A DNA stretch of 64,000 nt from Mucidula mucida. Taxonomy: Eukaryota; Basidiomycota; Agaricomycetes; Agaricales; Physalacriaceae. Made by a program: the position numbers and the translations under genes. This document shows, in pieces, positions 1 to 11,166 of the stretch. The notes beneath the pieces were generated by a model. That model searched no databases. It worked only from the letters and a program-made list of their open reading frames with translations, and had not been told where the DNA came from. The DNA lies in NCBI GenBank assembly GCA_015501055.1, contig JADNYV010000139.1, forward strand, positions 1 through 64,000, read 5' to 3'. Within the stretch, counting starts at the first letter, position 1; every line of letters begins with the position of its first letter.

Positions 1-59
1 TGAGAATATACACCACACTAAAATTATCAATCATCCCTATACATTTGTGTAAAATAGTT

Positions 60-1470
60 GCGGATCCATTAGGAAGGGTCATTCAAGCGCAAGAAAGTCC
101 ATAAGGTGATTACTACAAGATTTCATTATGATCATAAACACTGTCAATGACTTTGCAGACCTTCTGCCATGAAGCACTTATATGGAGACAGCTTCGCCAC
201 AACAATCTTCTTCCTTTCTACGTGTGAGCAACAACATTTTCTAGGATGGTCTCTGCTTAATATATTATGGGTTTCCTAAACAACATTAATGCCTATTTGG
301 AGAAGGACTCATCACCCCGGCTATAACCATTGAAGATGGGTAAAACTCACAATGAACCTATAGTACTAAACTGACAATGTTAACATAGGTCTGGGATATT
401 GTGGCTGGTCTTTGTTACTTATACAGTCTCAAGCCATGTATTGTACACAAAGACATATGAGATGTGAGTCAAACATTTTGCTTTGATACCCATTCTGGAG
501 GAAAAAAGAAATCACTGTTAGGCAAACATTCTGGTTGGCTTAGATCTTCAGTGTCTTATTGCGGATTTTAGTATCAGTCTAGTTGTTGAGACTGAAATAC
601 CAAGTTCTACAGCTTGTGGCAGAGGAAACCCATTTGTTGGCAACCCCAGAAATAGTCATGCATTCACAACTTGACACCAATATTTTGCCAAAGGCAGACA
701 TCTACTCATTTGGATGCACTATTTTGTGATTCATGACAATTACATGATACAAACTGTTTGCTGATATATACAGGCAGACCACCTTATGCTAATCTGCCAA
801 CAAATGTTGCTGTTGCCCTCCAGGTTGCATAAAAATTGCTTTAAACCCAGCCGCCTTCCAACATCCTTCCAATCATCCTCTGGTGTAGTGATCTGCTGGC
901 CTGGCTTTTCCATCTCCTAAGCCAGCCCAGAGCCATAACTCACGGCCAGCTCTGGCCTGGCTCTGGCTTGGGCCGTGGCTTGGATGGGATGCGCGGGATG
1001 CAGTGGGCGGCATGTGCATAGCATAATTTTGTTCTCTTGACATAGCTTTAACCACAGTCAGAATACTCTTATCTGAAGACACAACAGTTAATAATCTTTG
1101 GTCAGAGGTCATGTCATTATCCATCTTAATTCACAAGTTGACAGGATTAACCGTTATAAGCGCCCTGGATGCAATAAAATTCTGAGGAGAGACCAAAATT
1201 GATTAAAGAAGTAATAATGAGTGCTTTAACAGGTATCTGAGCACTATATGCACCTCAATACTCAACTACTTGTTTGCACTACCTAAGCCACAGCCTGAAA
1301 GCTGGCTCATGGCCTGGGAAAGGTAAAGCCAGGCTCTATTAAGCCGTTGTCACGGCCTGGCCTGGCTCTGGCTTAAACATGGCTGGCCTGGCTTCAAGCC
1401 AGAGCCAGCAGATCACTACTCTGGCGCAAGGTTGTGGCTCATTGCCTAGCCACAGAGTGTTAGCGACTGA
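60..1470 (+). pseudogene. Decayed TKL-type protein kinase copy, split by a MITE
   Basis: Translating short stretches in shifting frames recovers, in the right order, pieces of the intact kinase at 14160-16213. These are FCHEALIWRQLRHNN (near 157-205), NINAYLEKDSS (near 285-318), a kinase loop reading PCIVHKDI followed by a stop (near 430-465), DIYSFGCTI (near 699-725) and IYTGRPPYANLP (near 766-800). The C-lobe motif continues as PSNILPIILW just before 886 and resumes as RKVVAHC after 1426, so the MITE sits inside it. Stops and frameshifts are everywhere and no ORF survives. Many differences from the intact copy are CG to TG or CA, as expected from methylated-CpG decay. This is clearly a dead gene. 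Confidence 0.8.
886..1418. mobile_element. hAT-type MITE (non-autonomous, 533 bp)
   Basis: The two ends are inverted repeats. The left end starts TAGTGATCTGCTGGC at 886, and the right end is its reverse complement finishing at 1418. The element is flanked by 8-bp direct repeats, CTCTGGTG (878-885) and CTCTGGCG (1419-1426), one mismatch apart. Eight-bp duplications and TA(G/A)-starting ends are hallmarks of hAT transposons. The interior is rich in short GGCCTGGC/GCCAGGCC sub-repeats and has no transposase ORF. It interrupts the decayed kinase copy. Confidence 0.8.
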
Positions 1471-1499
1471 CTAAGCCACGAGACTCAACCAGGTACCAC

Positions 1500-2240
1500 A
1501 GTAAGAACTAAGGAAGAAGACGTTCACGTTCGTAAGACTAGGCTAGGCCAGGTGTATAAACGAGATCAGAACTAAAGTACAATGATACTACACTACTGCT
1601 TATATACTAGTAAGCCTGTGTTTGGGACTCCTTGTCCATACATGTTTTCGCTAGGGATAACTCCACACCCTTGACCCAGTGTTGTATGCTACTAGTCCGT
1701 GAAACCATTAAATACGAGTGGTAACTGCATATAAGTAATAATACTGAAACGACCATGTGTGCTACGAGTGTCGGTGGTGTGTATACAATGGGAAATCCAT
1801 GAGGTATCGGCATGTATGATGTCATCCATGTGTTAGGTGTGTGTCCGACATGAGTACGGCTTCGGTAATGAACAGGAGTATGATCGGTGATGAAACAGAT
1901 GATGAAATAGTCCGTTGGTTGATAAGACAAGGCCCCCGATAAGATATGATAAGATGTGAAAGTGTGAAAATATGGCAATTCATAACACAGAGCCTCAAGA
2001 ACAGCCCTTAATGGATAAGATCCTCAATGTTCTTCTTTAATGGCTAAGACGTACTGCAAGCAGTATGACCTAGCTCACAGTGGATTGTTGCCAGATTGCT
2101 CACCAGTTCTACTATGTGCACCTCAGTTACAGGTTCACCAACACGGTCCACATCCTGCTTATGTAGCTGCTCAGTCTGTCACTACGGCTCACTAATTCAT
2201 CAAGGTAAGGGCATTCATAATTTTACATATTTGTTACTCA
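1500..2240. other. Gene-free AT-rich stretch
   Basis: Nothing recognisable was found. A 123-codon minus-strand ORF (1607-1978) has no family features and random-looking composition. The tail from about 2050 may belong to the RRM relic that follows. Confidence 0.5.
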
Positions 2241-2249
2241 TTCTCTTTT

Positions 2250-2520
2250 TCTAGGGTGTTACCGAACCTATCAGCACCATGGCGCTTACAAATCAATTAA
2301 CACAATTTGGACAGGTAAAGAAGGTTGACATTGTGTGCTCAAAAGCCTGTGCTTTCATCGAGTTTACAAGGATTAATGCTGTGAGATGTGCTATTATTGC
2401 GTGTTTAGGGTGGTGGTGGTGGAATGTGGGTTGAAGTTGGCGGCAATGTGGGACAGGTCCACATTGCTATCAAGAAAAGGAAGGAATATTATGATTGTCT
2501 GCCTAGCCATCCGCGGGGTG
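2250..2520 (+). pseudogene. Relic of an RRM-domain RNA-binding protein
   Basis: Near 2290-2400 the plus strand reads LTQFGQVKKVDIV followed by CAFIEFTRINAVRCAI. These are the RNP2/RNP1-like strands of an RNA-recognition motif, of the type seen in Mrn1-like fungal proteins where a KACAFV/I box follows a short loop. Another piece, VGQVHIAIKKRKE, follows in a different frame near 2440-2490. No start codon, splice pattern or long frame holds these together. The identity as an RRM is fairly clear; the exact parent family is a guess. Confidence 0.55.
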
Positions 2521-2626
2521 GTGTGCCGCAGGGTGATGTGCATGGAGGGGGCCTGCGTGGTTGTGGTAGTCCGCAGGTGCAAAACCGTGACACCAAAACT
2601 ACTGTAGTGTTTCGACTGCAAATTCA

Positions 2627-2816
2627 CATAACGGGTCACGGGGGTCTTTGAAGTGAAGCTATATATACATCATAACGGGTCACGGACCACTTTGGTCAGG
2701 CACGAGCCTCCAAATAAGGAAATTTCAGGTCCCGCTATAAGCGGAACTGTCCAAAAAAGGCAATTTAAGGGTCTGTGAAGCTGTTCGCTGTAACTTCAGA
2801 CCATAATGGGTCACAG
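2627..2816 (+). repeat. Three short direct repeats, ATAACGGGTCACGG type
   Basis: CATAACGGGTCACG occurs at 2627-2640 and 2671-2684, and a variant CATAATGGGTCACA at 2802-2815. The function is unknown. They may be remnants of a larger decayed repeat. Confidence 0.5.
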
Positions 2817-2819
2817 GCT

Positions 2820-3568
2820 GTGAAGTTACGGTTGAAACGCTACAGTATTCCAAGTGCTGAATAAACTCTTTTCTCTATGTTTCTTTGGTTGTTTTTGTAC
2901 TTTGTCCTCCTGCAATCTTTCCTTACCATACTCATATTTGATATTAAGAGGCTGACCATGTTCACAAGAAATGCTAAATTATGGGGCTAACAAGAATGTT
3001 GATAAAGTTCCCGAGTATGTCTACAGAGAGCTCTGTTTATCCTTACTGAGGCATGTACAGAAGAATAGAAAGGGAGGGGCCAGGTTTGGAAGATCATTAG
3101 TAACAACATAATAATGCTTTTAGTCAAGCCAGTATGTGTGGCTTGACCAAAGAGATGTTTATCAGGCTCTCCCTTATGAATTTGGTGACTTTGTATATGC
3201 GACTTGACCTAGTGCGGAACACTGGAAGAGTATGATCGCTCTGGTCAATTGGCAGCGAGAAAATATGAAACAGGAAGGTGCTTACAAGCACTTTGTGTTA
3301 TTTTAAGAGGGGTATGTGAATATTCCTAGAAAGGAATGTGGTGTCAGAGAACAGCTGAATGATGAGACAAAGCGTGGGAATTTTGATCTGCCCGGACCTG
3401 CCAAGAGTCACTGCGGCTTTGTTTGTCATTTCTTCGCAGACATATAGCGAAGATCCACATTCAGGAGGAAGTTCAAATTATCGTGAGGGTATCGTCGAGA
3501 ACCTTGGTTTGTTTCCAGAGGTTTGACATTAACACAAATAAGTACAGTCGCTACGAATACGCAGCCTT
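2820..3568. other. Gene-free AT-rich stretch
   Basis: No supported gene. The short frames around 3000-3350 look like further decayed coding sequence, but no family could be recognised. Confidence 0.45.
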
Positions 3569-5088
3569 CTATACCTTAATCACGACTTTCCCGACGTGCG
3601 CTTGCGACTGCAGATACGCGTACGCCTTGATTGCCTCATCAAACGCAAAGACTTTGTCGATCAGAGGGCGCGTCGTCTCGGGATTCGATTCCAGTAAACG
3701 GTTCATGTCCTTGAACCTGGAGAAGAACCTGAATAATCGACGATACAGAAAGGAAAACGCAGCTTACTGGGCGACCGAACCGATAAGAATGCCCCGCAGT
3801 GTGGAAGCTCTAAACACACTCTGTCCGACAACGTTTGCGAGAGGCTGATTAGTCTAGTGAAGGGGTTAGATATGTCTATAGATACTAGTATGGGCTCGAA
3901 ACATACTGCGGCAAGGAAACCGATGAGATGAATCGAGCCTCCGTATCTGATTGCTTTCATCGATTTCTCCAGCGTTCCGGGTCCTCCGACCTGTGTGAGA
4001 GGTGAGCGATGAAAGTAGTCTCGACAAGCTACGAAGACGTACCTCCAATATATGATCTACCCCCCGCCCGCCCGTAAGCTTCAGCACCTCCTCGTCCCAA
4101 GCCGGCGTCTTGTTATAATTAATGACATGTTTGGCGCCGAGTTTTGTAGCGATCTTCAGCTTGTCGTCTGAAGATGAGGTAGCGATGACCGTCGCACCGG
4201 ATGCGACTGCGAGTTGTAATCCAAAGCTACGGATAAACGATGGTGTGAATGAAGTTCTATGTGCATAAACATAAATGACGCGTACATGGAGACCCCTCCA
4301 GTGCCCAGGACCAAGACCGTGTCGCCGGCCTTTATTTTGACCGGGCCCGTGAGCGCGTTATAAGCAGTCAAGGCCGCACACCTACAGCAAAATCAGGTCA
4401 AGGCAAACGACAAGGTGATGTTGAACGAACGGTAACGTCGAGGCTTCCTCGTAGGAAAGATGTTCCGGAACACGCACGAGTGACTACGTATCATAAGCCG
4501 TCAGGTATGCACGTCGTAGGGAGAACGTACATGAGCAGGGAAAGCTCTATATTGCGTCAATACTCCATGTACGAATCCTCCAAGCGCGGTCGCCATAATG
4601 TCGCCATCGAGGTCCCCGTGAATGTGATCCAGCGTGAAGTTGGCGCAGACGCGGTCGCCGGCCTTCCATCCCGTGACGGCTTCGCCAACCGCCAAGATTT
4701 CTCCCGCCATGTCAGAGCACGGGACAAGGTTTTGTGGCGCGCTGCATGTTGTTAATTGGTCCGAGAAATCAACGATGGAGACAAGAGACGGACTTTAGCC
4801 CGGGATAGAAGTTATTGGCGATCATAAGATCGCGATACTGTCAGCCCCACTGTCAGTCAAGGTTTTGTAGCATTAGGAAGCATGGATAATGAGCGCACCT
4901 GTAGCGATACCGCATGTACTTGGACGAGCACCTCCGTTGCCTTCACCTTGGGAATCGGCGACTCTTGTACTTTCAAGTTCTCGAACGAGCCGCGCTGGAT
5001 CGACTATCGATTAGGGTAGTCAAGACATGAAGAGGATTACACAGACCTGCGGAAAATAGTACTCCTTCGTTATAGTGGGTAAAGACAT
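3569..5088 (-). CDS. Zinc-type alcohol dehydrogenase-like protein (MDR superfamily)
   Basis: This is an NAD(P)-dependent medium-chain dehydrogenase/reductase. The start ATG is at 5088 (MSLPTITKEYYFPQ), with about nine exons joined by GT-AG introns. In order the protein shows the N-terminal catalytic fold (YRDLMIANNFYPG, then NLVPCSDMAGEIL, then AGDRVCANF), a hinge ASTLPCAALTAYNAL, and the Rossmann nucleotide site VLVLGTGGVS followed by FGLQLAVASGATVIATSS. It continues with KLGAKHVINYN, GGRGVDHILEV, SIHLIGFLAA and the C-terminal KAYAYLQSQAHVGKVVIKV, then TAG at 3569-3571. All parts expected of the YogA/zinc-type ADH-like subgroup are present, so the gene looks intact. The substrate cannot be told from sequence. 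It is cytosolic by lack of signals. Confidence 0.85.
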
Positions 5089-5202
5089 GATGGCGGAAAT
5101 AGTCACCGTTCCAACGAAACGAAGAGGCTTCTTATAAACAGTATCACTACTACCGCGGGTCCGCATTTACCAATGACATGATGTCACTGCGGGGAAAATC
5201 CA

Positions 5203-5853
5203 TTAGACAGATAAAGGATGACCGGGGCTCCGACAAGGCAGAAGAATGTGGCGGGCATGAGAAAATGCTTCCGGATGGGCGTGCAGTGGAATCTGATAGC
5301 TTGCCTCGAGAAATGTTTTCCAGGCCGGAACGTTGAAATGACAAGGAATCTTGGAGACTGCGTGGATTACAGTAGCGCTGTGTAAAGAGCAGCCAAAGTG
5401 GGTTGGTATGAGTAAGCAACTGAAATGGCTTACAAGCACGTAGTCATGGCCACGTCGTACCTGACGAGATGTGGAATGGCATCCTGACATTCGGACAAAT
5501 GCGAATTCCGACATGACAGTTGAAAGCAAAATGGAAGAACTGATCGACGGATTTGCAGATTGCCTTTTTGGGATCGAGGCGGTTTGTTTCCGACTGTCAC
5601 TGCTACTTTTGTTTTGTTACGAAGAAGAACATTTTCCTCCCTTCTTGGGATGCAGTACGCGTACCTTTCCTTGGGAGCTATCGGTACTATCACTGTCTCG
5701 AAAAAACTGCAGTGACCACGTCTTTTCTGGATCGTCACTCAACAAAGAACTCGCATCGCCGTGAATCAACCATGAACGGTCCATGGCCCACCCAAGCCCT
5801 TCATTAATATCAGAGGCGCAGATCTTCCAAGTGTTGATTTGATCCCGACTCAT
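5203..5853 (-). CDS. Unknown small protein, three exons
   Basis: Spliced by eye from ATG at 5853 with exons 5853-5665, 5593-5461 and 5357-5203. The lengths sum to exactly 159 codons including the stop, and both introns are GT-AG. The product (158 aa) begins MSRDQINTWKICASDINEG, has a Ser/Asp-rich stretch, and ends with a segment reading VPAWKTFLEASYQIPLHAHP. No family was recognised. It is divergent from the F-box-like gene at 5991, with 137 bp between the two starts. The clean frame after splicing supports a real gene, but the function is unknown. Confidence 0.5.
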
Positions 5854-5930
5854 TCTTCAGTGTACACAGTGCGTGGGATGGCATCGCCTTGTCCATTGTA
5901 CTTTGACGTAAGGATCGGCGGGCCCCCGGA

Positions 5931-5940
5931 CATATATAAA
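5931..5940 (+). promoter_or_regulatory. TATA box of the gene at 5991
   Basis: CATATATAAA lies about 50-60 bases upstream of the ATG at 5991, in a GC-rich context. It is positioned as a core promoter element for that gene. Confidence 0.55.
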
Positions 5941-5990
5941 GGTCGCTGCCCACTGAAAGAGTTCCCATCCAGACTCTGCTCCTCGTTATT

Positions 5991-7477
5991 ATGCCTAGAA
6001 AGGTGAGCTCGTTTGTCTCATGTGGAGACCATCTAACGGAATGCTCTGTGCAGTTGCATCAATTACCGCTGAAAGTCAAGCTTGCTATCATCGATGAGTT
6101 AGCTCTCGAGCACGCGAGTTTGAAGGCGCTCGCGCTAACAACTAGGTGGGAAACAGAGTGTCATGATCGCATTCGGAAATATCTCTTCCAGAACCTATCC
6201 TTGCCGCCACTGTGGACGAATGAGCAGCGACCAGGCGTGCCAGAGAGGAAGACAACAGCACTTATAGACGTCCTTGCATCATCGCCTCAGATCAGAAACT
6301 TCGTCAAGTCGATGGTCGTGAGCGATAGTACGTCTGACGGATACTTTTCTCATGCTCTCCCGGATATCATGTCCGGAATGTCGAACCTCTCGCAAATATT
6401 TTTTCATGCTGTTGACCTCGTATCCATCTTCATGCCTGCGGCGCTCATATCTTGCAGTTCTCTCTGTGCTGTCCATTTCTGGCTCTGTCGTTTCACTCTT
6501 TTCGATGTCTTCCATCTCCTTAGAGCTCTTCCGAACGTGGAGGAACTCTGTATTCTCTGGGCCTCCGTAGCAGACTATGAAGACGGACATAGTATGGACC
6601 ACTGTATTCCGCTGGACTTTGGCGCTGACACTGTACGCTCGCGATTTGGCATCCCCTCCGTCGTCGATAGTCATGGGCCTGGTCTGTTCTTGAAGGACCT
6701 TATATTCGCTGGACTGAGCCTCAATCCGTTGTGCATGGGAATGCACGGCTGTGGGTCTGTGCACCTCTTGGATTTCCTATGCACATCTGGTCTTCTTCGA
6801 GGTGCAGAGAAGATGTCCGTCGAGTTCAACTTTGGTGACACGGACGATTTGCGGCGACTACAAGCTCTGATGAACATGGCGCGGTCGGAGTTTAGTCTCA
6901 AGAATGTTGGATGTAAGTATCCTCGCTTTCGTCGCGCCACCGTACTGACGACTTTGCCTTTGATTTTTCAGTACTTGATGGCCTGACCCCCAATTTCGCT
7001 CATGTCAGACCTCTTATCGGCTTTGGAACTTTGACGCACTACCGCTTCGGTATCACCGTTAGGGTGGGACAATTCCTCGATGACAGCCGTGATCTGCTTT
7101 GGCGCCATATTGTGTCCTCGCTCGGGATTACACAGCATCAGGTGAAAGAGCTCACGATCGATATGATTATACTGTTGCCGACAGACTTAACGTATCCTGG
7201 GGTTCAAGCAGACGAATCGAGCCAACTTTGGAGATGGTTTGACTTGGATGCCACCTTGTGTGGGATTGGACTGGAAAGTCTATGCGTCGAGCTTCACACT
7301 GACGTACCGTGGGCGAGTATAGATCCGCCGTACAGCTTTGAAGAGTTTAGTGCGACTGCGATTCATTGGGTGGTAGCGGGTCTACCACGCGCCGCGTGGT
7401 ACTTTTGGCTTACTGATGTGGAAGGCGCGACGGGCGGAGGGAGGGGATATATACAATTTCAGAATCATGTCTATTGA
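5991..7477 (+). CDS. F-box-like hypothetical protein
   Basis: Three exons: 5991-6002, 6054-6912 and 6972-7477, frame-checked to 459 codons including stop (458 aa). The first exon has only 12 bases (MPRK). The second opens with LHQLPLKVKLAIIDELALEH, which resembles the short F-box-like N-terminus of the many agaricomycete proteins that recruit substrates to SCF ubiquitin ligases. The rest has scattered leucine-rich strands (LFDVFHLLRALPNVEELCIL) of the kind seen in the LRR-like part of these proteins. The F-box match is weak, so the role is inferred. A TATA box precedes it. Confidence 0.65.
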
Positions 7478-8772
7478 AAATCGTTGAATAAAGACATTCT
7501 GATAACACTGTCACTTCCCTGCGGCGTTTCTAGGAATGGCACTGAATCTGCCAGTATGGGTTATGCAAGACTGTGAGGGGAACCTAGGGTTAGGGTTATA
7601 CGTGCCGCCACGAACATTCTCAACGATGTCGACGGCCTCACCGCGACCATCGCTCTCATCCGCGCTTTGCGCCGGTATCTGTACCACTGGAATGCACGAC
7701 TTGCGACAAGGCTTAACCTACCGCCTTTGATTCCTCCCGATTCCGACGCTTACGTCGACGTGCTTGCCTGCGACAGTGGCTCGGTTCCAGGTAGGAGGTG
7801 CGAAGCCGTGGCTGACGGTAGTTGTACTCCTTCTCCCGCCTTCTTCTGCTATAATGGTAGTGATAAACGCGTAACCGGCGGCAAGGCGGGTAATGTAACT
7901 TCCTTACTTTCGCGCTGAAGTCCTTGTTGTACGTATAGCTGTTTCGATATGCTCTCTCAGGTCCCACGTTCCGACTCTCAAAACACTTTCTCTGCTGTGC
8001 ACTAGTTGTAGAGCCTGATCTTCTTGGTAGGCGTGTTGTTGATATCACGTATGCAAGGGCTGTCCTCATCAAGCTTGTTAGCGTCCTGATCGAGTGATGG
8101 CGGACGACCGACATGAATCCTCCCTTCCTCAGAGGACAAACAGTACTGCGGTAGAGCAGGTAGTTCGACCGAACATTGTTGTTTTTGGTTCCTTTTATGA
8201 AGCAGATTGTACAACTGCTCAGTCATCGGCGGCGACTTTCTCACTTATTGTCACATTTATGCTCATTGGGAGAGCGGCAGATTCAAGGAGTTAAAGGCTT
8301 TGGATGCTCCATGAACCATGAGGGTCGGAGTCCTGTCGGAGTCTGGACTCTGAGGTGATAACTACGGATGATCGAAGATCATGATCAATTTCTTCATCTA
8401 TGGCTGGAGAACATCCCTACCGGACTATAATCGGGTACACTAGGTCTGCCTCGCCAGCGTTTACGGCGCGGCAGTGGCTCGGCCATCTTGCGGAGCTCTA
8501 AATATGCAGTGTTGATTTCCATCTAGGGTTGGTAATTCTTGTCGCAAAAACCGACCATAGGCTCAGAAAGCGTCCAGTTGGCGACCTACATCCCTTCCTT
8601 CGGCGCGCGTAATGCTACTTTCCAAATGGCCGACGTTCGTCAATATGTTGTTGCCGGGTTTCAAGCGCCCCAGCGCGTTCCGTCCAGAAAATGACTTTAC
8701 GCGCTCAAGCTTCTCCCCTGGGACATTACGCATATTTGCCTCTATTCAGACCTCGACGAAGCCCAGGCCGAG
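7478..8772. other. No supported gene; one open stretch of unknown origin
   Basis: From about 7598 to 7790 the plus strand reads a protein-like frame (NILNDVDGLTATIALIRALR ... YVDVLACDSGSVPG) with no clear start or splice partner. It may be an exon of a broken gene. Two tandem TTAGGG-like units occur near 7585-7596. From 8620, MADVRQYVVAGFQAP and, in another frame, YALKLLPWDITHI may be 5' exons of the broken kinase locus that follows. Confidence 0.4.
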
Positions 8773-9832
8773 GTGAAACCTGCGAGAACAGCCTCTCCAA
8801 TTCGCATTGTTGATTCAAGTGGTGTCCTAACTGGAACGTTACTTGACGTCCAGGAGTTCGAGGTTATTCGATGCCTTGGGGCTAGCAGCTGTTCTGTTGT
8901 CTACCCTGTGCGCGAAATCTTGTACTGCCCTCCTTCGATGGATGCGCCCATTATTATTGGAGAAACCGCTGGCATGGGCAGGGATAGAGGCTCCAAGGTT
9001 TATGGCGACGAGTACGCGATCAAGTGTGTATCGAAGGCAAACCTTGATGAGAGGGTTCCATCAGCGCTGATATCCGGTGTACGTTCCTCGAAATCTGTTG
9101 TTCGTACTCCCACTAACTCTCAATTCGCACGCTAATATCATTGCTCTTCATCGTATCCTTGAGACGCCCTCAGACTCGCTGATGCTTCTGATTTTGGAGT
9201 ACGTTCCTGGCGAGAATCTATCCAGTTTCCTTGAGCATGCCGTGATCATGACGGAAGCGACTTCCCTACCTGCAAGGATCCTTTCGCTTCCTTGCTCACT
9301 ACATTAACTTCAAGTCTTCTCTCTCAACTGCATCCCTCCCAGCTCCTTTCTTACACATGTGCCTCATATCTTCCATGTTCTCCCAGATGTGTGAGGCAGT
9401 CACATAGTGTCATGACCAGCAGGTCTTCCATCGCAATATCCAGTCAAGGAGCTTCATTGTCAGCGACGCTTGGCAGACCGTGGCTGATGGGCGCCAGGAG
9501 CGTCACTTCATCGTCAAGCTAACTAAACTTGAAGCGTCGACTGCCGGTGATGTTGATTCGTTCGCGCCGGACTGTGATAACACGCCATACATGAGCTACG
9601 GAAGGAAGGAAGGAAGGAAGTGTATTACTCAGCTGGGTACCGAAGGCACTGCTGAGGTGTAAGGACTATCTACTATGGCTATTGTACGTCCCTACGCCAA
9701 ACTCCGGTATGTTCTATGTCCTTCAAAAATACTAAACGCTTACCTCATTTTCTAGAATGCAGAAACAACGCCGCCTATAGCCCCCCTTCGTACAGCAGAT
9801 GTTTGGTCATTGGGTGTTGTGCTGATTAACAT
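8773..9832 (+). pseudogene. Broken RAN1/KSP1-type kinase domain (5' half of a chimeric locus)
   Basis: Kinase pieces appear in order: EFEVIRCLGASSCSVVYPV (glycine-rich loop), DEYAIKCVSK (lysine strand), HANIIALHRILE, LMLLILEYVPGENL (hinge), CHDQQVFHRNIQ (catalytic loop), APDCDNTPYMSY and, after an intron ending at 9755, DVWSLGVVLINM. This pattern is that of the fungal RAN1/KSP1-like serine/threonine kinases. Several lesions argue against an active enzyme. There is an in-frame TAG directly before CHDQQ. The catalytic Asp of HRD is Asn. No AG acceptor exists between ALISG and HANII. No ATG is in frame upstream of 8773. At about 9833 the sequence switches to TKL-kinase linker sequence. Confidence 0.7.
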
Positions 9833-11166
9833 GTTCGCTCCGTGGACGAACATCGAGTACGTACCGCAATCCTTGGCCCAAGAGGTGATGAATAGGCTTC
9901 AGTCGGTACGTACTGGCTGTTGACGTTATCTCATCCCCGGGAGTTCTGACCTTTCAATGTTCAGAATCTTGACTTAATTCCGTCTGGCGACTCTGAGGGC
10001 CGACCGAGATTCATCAAATGTCTTCGTTCCTTGAGTACACTATATGATATCCTTCCCGCCCAGTTGTATCTACCTGCCAGTGATATCGGCGAGCGCGACA
10101 AAGACATGCTCGTTGGAGGTGCATTTTCAGTAGGTTCTTTTATCCAAACAGCAGACGATGCTCACTTCCCTTAGGACATCTGTCGAGCTAGGTACCTAGG
10201 AGAATCGGTATGCTTGAAGGTACTCCGAATACATAGTCAAGGAAAGTTACGGATGGAACGTGTGATGAAGGTGAGTCTACAATGCACTTCTACATGCCTA
10301 CTAGATAACAGTTACCAGGCGTTCTGCCAAGAAGCGTTGATAGGGCGGCAAGTCTCCCACCGGAATATTCTACCTTTCTATGGCGTCAGCACTGAAGTCT
10401 ACCCGGGACGCCTTTGTTTCATCTCGCCGTGGATGGAACATGGCAATATCAACAACTTCTTGGAAAGTCATCCGCACCATGACAGATGGCAATGTGTTCG
10501 TCAGTTTCATCGAGTGAACGAACAGTACAGTAATATCTACTTTTTGCAGATAGCTCTGGGATATCGCAGGTGGCATGAAATATCTACACGGCCTCAACCC
10601 CTGCGTGATACACAAAGACATACGCGGAGTGAGCACCGTAAACGCACATCTCTCACAGACCATTGACGTCGCCTTCCTCAGGCGAATGTTCTTGTAGGAA
10701 AGGACTTCCGTTGCTGTCTGGCTGATTTCGGGATAAGCCTCGTCGTTGAGACTCAGCTGCCGGAACATCGACACGAAACCAAGGAAACATTCGATGGCTT
10801 CCTCCGGCACTCATCAACGAGTCGGAATTTGACCCCACGCTTCTGAAGAAAGTCGACATATATTCATTTGGGTGCACTATCATTGAGGTCAGTACATCGC
10901 AAGTCGCCTTGTGCACCAGGAATGACGGAGATCCAGATTTACACGGGCGAGCCGCCATATTCAGATTTGCGCACGGAGGGCGCGGTGGCGAAGCGCATTG
11001 CTTTGAAGGAGCTCCCTCCACAACCACCGTTCTTCCACCTTCTTTGTGGCATGCGGTTGTGGCCCCTTGCGTATCGCCATCACCAAAAGCTCAACCATCG
11101 GCGTGTGCAGTTTTAGATGCTTTGCACAGCTTGGACGCTGTGCGTAGGGAAAACATCGATACATGA
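9833..11166 (+). pseudogene. TKL-type protein kinase copy with two frameshifts
   Basis: This part is a close paralogue of the intact kinase at 14160-16213, with the same exon layout. It has a linker APWTNIEYVPQSLAQEVMNR, then LDLIPSGDSEG, VGGAFS, SVCLKVLRIHSQGKLR (lysine strand), AFCQEALIGRQVSHRNILPF, LCFISPWMEHGNINNFL, NPCVIHKDIRG (catalytic loop), LADFGISLV (DFG) and DIYSFGCTIIE. Two frame breaks follow: near 10781-10784, between the DFG segment and GNIRWLPP, and near 11030, before PSLWHAVVAPCVSP. Splicing cannot repair them simply. It is probably a pseudogene; sequencing error is the alternative. The 5' end is fused to the kinase relic before it. Confidence 0.75.

Noticed and set aside
1607..1978. 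123-codon minus-strand ORF in the AT-rich block
   Set aside because: Composition typical of random frames in decayed DNA; no recognisable segment.
6279..6764. 161-codon minus-strand ORF
   Set aside because: It lies entirely antisense to the F-box-like gene, with no motif; a reading-frame shadow.
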